Assembly: GCA_009918425.1 (NCBI GenBank)
Contig: RGEC01000096.1
Location: forward strand, 1-8,070
Direction of reading: 5' to 3'
DNA: 8,070 bases
Origin: Bacteroidota bacterium
Lineage (GTDB): Bacteria; Bacteroidota; Bacteroidia; NS11-12g; UBA955
Position numbers and translations under genes: made by a program. Shown piece by piece: positions 6,434 to 8,070 of the stretch (the first letter of the stretch is position 1; every line of letters starts with the position of its first letter). The notes below the pieces were generated by a model. That model worked only from the letters and a program-made list of their open reading frames with translations. It made no database searches and was not told where the DNA came from.

Positions 6434-8070
6434 ATGAAAAAACACATACCTATTCTTCTGGTTCTTCTCCTCTCGGGAATATTTCCCTTGATGGCCCAGA
6501 ACCCGACACTTACCGGCAAGGTAAAGAATCAAAACGGCAAAGCAGTGGAAGGTGCTGTTATCAAAACATCTACCGGTGAAACCACCGCAACCACGGATGT
6601 TAATGGCAATTTTTCCATCTCACTTTCTGTAGGGAATCACACACTGACCATTTCGGCTAAAGATTATCAGGAAGCTACCGAAGCGGTGACTGTGAAGGCC
6701 GGGCAAACAAGCCTTTCCGATTTCACACTTAACACGTCTTCCGATGTGGGTGAGGTAGTAATTATAGGTTACGGTACCAGCACCAAGCGCGACCTTACAG
6801 GTTCCGTAACCTCACTTAAAGGCGCTGATGTGCAAGACATGCCAACACCCAGTTTTGAAGCAGCCATTCAGGGTAAAGCCCCAGGCGTTCAGATTACCAC
6901 CGGCAGCGGGGTCGCGGGTTCCGGCACACTGGTGCGTATCCGCGGTGTAGCGTCTATTTCAGCCGCCGGCGATCCTTTGTATATTGTGGATGGTATACCT
7001 ATTTCGCAAAACTATTTTGTGAACGGAAATAACGGTGGTTTCAACAACAACCCCCTCGCCACCTTGAATCCCGAAGATATAGAATCTATAGAAATACTGA
7101 AAGACGCTGCCGCTACGTCTATTTATGGTTCACGAGGCTCAAACGGGGTAATTTTAATTTCCACCAAACGCGCCAAGAAAAGCGGATTGAAATTTGATTT
7201 TTCATCGCGTGTGGGTACATCACAGCCCACCTACAGGCCTGAGATGCTTAACGCCAAACAACTGCTGCAGATGTATCAGGAAGCGTGGGAAAATGATGGA
7301 GGAACGGGTCGTGCTCCCCTGCCCAATAATATCTCATGGGAGGAAGCGGAAAAAACCAATACCGACTGGGTAGATGAGACCATGGGAATGGGTATCAAAC
7401 AAATGTATTCTCTGGGAACAACTTACCGCAAAAACAAGCTGGGAGCCTATATGGGTCTCACTTATGATAATAACGGAAGCTTTGTAATCGGCAGCCGTTA
7501 CAAGCGCAGTTCTGCACGTTTGAATGTGGATTACGAACCCATCAAAAACCTGACACTGAGCCTAAGTTCTTCTTACACACAAGGCATCAATAACCGTGTG
7601 GATGGAGCCTGGAGCGGAGGCTTTGGCGCCGCGATGAGCACTGCCCTTCCGTTTTATCCTATTTATGACACCAGCGGTAATTACTGGAGACCCGGTGCCG
7701 GTAGTTTGAATCCTGTGGCTGTTCGCAACCTGAAAGACTGGAGAACTACAGAAAACCGTACCATCAATAATTTCAGAGCTGCTTACAAAATCTCTGACAA
7801 ATGGACAGTTTCTGCATTTGGTGCCATGGATAACATGGATTTCTTCGAAGATATTTACGAACCCAAAGCACTGATTAACACCAACCATGCAGGGATCGCC
7901 AAGCGCTCGCCCCGTAGCAACTTCAACTACAACTATAACCTGATTACCAACTACAACATCCTCAATTCAGAAAAACAAAGTCTGGATGCGATGCTGGGAA
8001 CAGAATTTCAGAAATCCATAGTAAGATCAAGCTACCTTGAAGTAAGCGACATGGAACACGCCTTATACAA
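6434..8070 (+). CDS. SusC/RagA-family TonB-dependent outer-membrane receptor (3' end missing)
   Basis: These proteins are outer-membrane beta-barrels that import large substrates, often oligosaccharides or peptides, using TonB energy and usually a SusD-type lipoprotein lid. The frame is open from the ATG at 6434 to the window edge: 545 complete codons, about half of a typical 1000-residue member. A signal peptide covers residues 1-21 or 22 (MKKH, hydrophobic core, then MAQ). A carboxypeptidase-regulatory-like domain follows at about 25-100, starting LTGKVKNQNGKAVEGA. A TonB-box-like EVVIIGYGT is at 107-115. The plug domain runs to about 245 and contains IQGKAPGVQI, VRIRGVASI, PLYIVDGIPI, EILKDAAATSIYGSRG and NGVILISTK, all signatures of the SusC group. 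The remainder is barrel sequence with alternating aromatic strands. It has its own promoter (6387-6416). A susD partner would be expected just downstream, outside the window, and the substrate cannot be told from this part. Confidence 0.96.
   Translation, partial: MKKHIPILLVLLLSGIFPLMAQNPTLTGKVKNQNGKAVEGAVIKTSTGETTATTDVNGNFSISLSVGNHTLTISAKDYQEATEAVTVKAGQTSLSDFTLNTSSDVGEVVIIGYGTSTKRDLTGSVTSLKGADVQDMPTPSFEAAIQGKAPGVQITTGSGVAGSGTLVRIRGVASISAAGDPLYIVDGIPISQNYFVNGNNGGFNNNPLATLNPEDIESIEILKDAAATSIYGSRGSNGVILISTKRAKKSGLKFDFSSRVGTSQPTYRPEMLNAKQLLQMYQEAWENDGGTGRAPLPNNISWEEAEKTNTDWVDETMGMGIKQMYSLGTTYRKNKLGAYMGLTYDNNGSFVIGSRYKRSSARLNVDYEPIKNLTLSLSSSYTQGINNRVDGAWSGGFGAAMSTALPFYPIYDTSGNYWRPGAGSLNPVAVRNLKDWRTTENRTINNFRAAYKISDKWTVSAFGAMDNMDFFEDIYEPKALINTNHAGIAKRSPRSNFNYNYNLITNYNILNSEKQSLDAMLGTEFQKSIVRSSYLEVSDMEHALY

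Noticed and set aside
7562..7888. Minus-strand 108-residue frame inside the SusC-type gene
   Set aside because: The plus-strand frame is open and SusC-like through the whole stretch. The minus-strand translation is unlike any family I know.

Overview
The window comes from a member of the Bacteroidota. Three things point there: a SusC/RagA-type TonB-dependent outer-membrane protein, a small DUF2795 protein of the kind common in that phylum, and promoters of the Bacteroidota form (TTG or TTTG, about 19 bases, then TAnnTTTG) with little sign of Shine-Dalgarno sequences. The order within the phylum cannot be fixed from this sequence. No rRNA, tRNA, CRISPR array, insertion sequence or phage gene is visible, and most of the content looks like ordinary chromosomal genes.

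Layout. Positions 1-2017 hold the 3' part of infB (translation initiation factor IF-2), which enters from the left edge. Nine bases later comes a gene for a predicted lipoprotein of unknown function (2027-2551). A strong hairpin terminator (2554-2574) separates it from a convergent gene for a very acidic 73-residue DUF2795 protein (2597-2818, minus strand). A 170-base AT-rich divergent intergenic region follows. Next is a class I SAM-dependent O-methyltransferase of the TrmR/caffeoyl-CoA type (2989-3636), convergent with a MarR-family regulator (3680-4129, minus strand). The MarR gene is divergent from kynU, kynureninase (4206-5480). The 76 bases between them hold direct and inverted repeats that look like a regulator binding site, plus a consensus -7 box lying almost on the kynU start codon. 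kynU overlaps the tail of a convergent Ppx/GppA-family gene (5467-6275, minus strand). That gene appears broken by an internal deletion of roughly 80 bases that also shifts the frame. After a 158-base divergent intergenic region with a textbook promoter and a 14-bp palindrome, a SusC/RagA receptor gene (6434 onward) runs off the right edge.

How the genes relate. Tryptophan/kynurenine breakdown (kynU) with an adjacent MarR repressor candidate is the one apparent regulatory unit. The other genes look like independent units: translation (infB), possible tRNA modification (the methyltransferase), phosphate/alarmone metabolism (the broken ppx), and glycan or other substrate uptake (SusC; any SusD partner would lie beyond the window). 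No clearly new multi-gene system is visible. The points most worth checking are the ppx lesion, the marR-kynU operator and the probable leaderless start of kynU.
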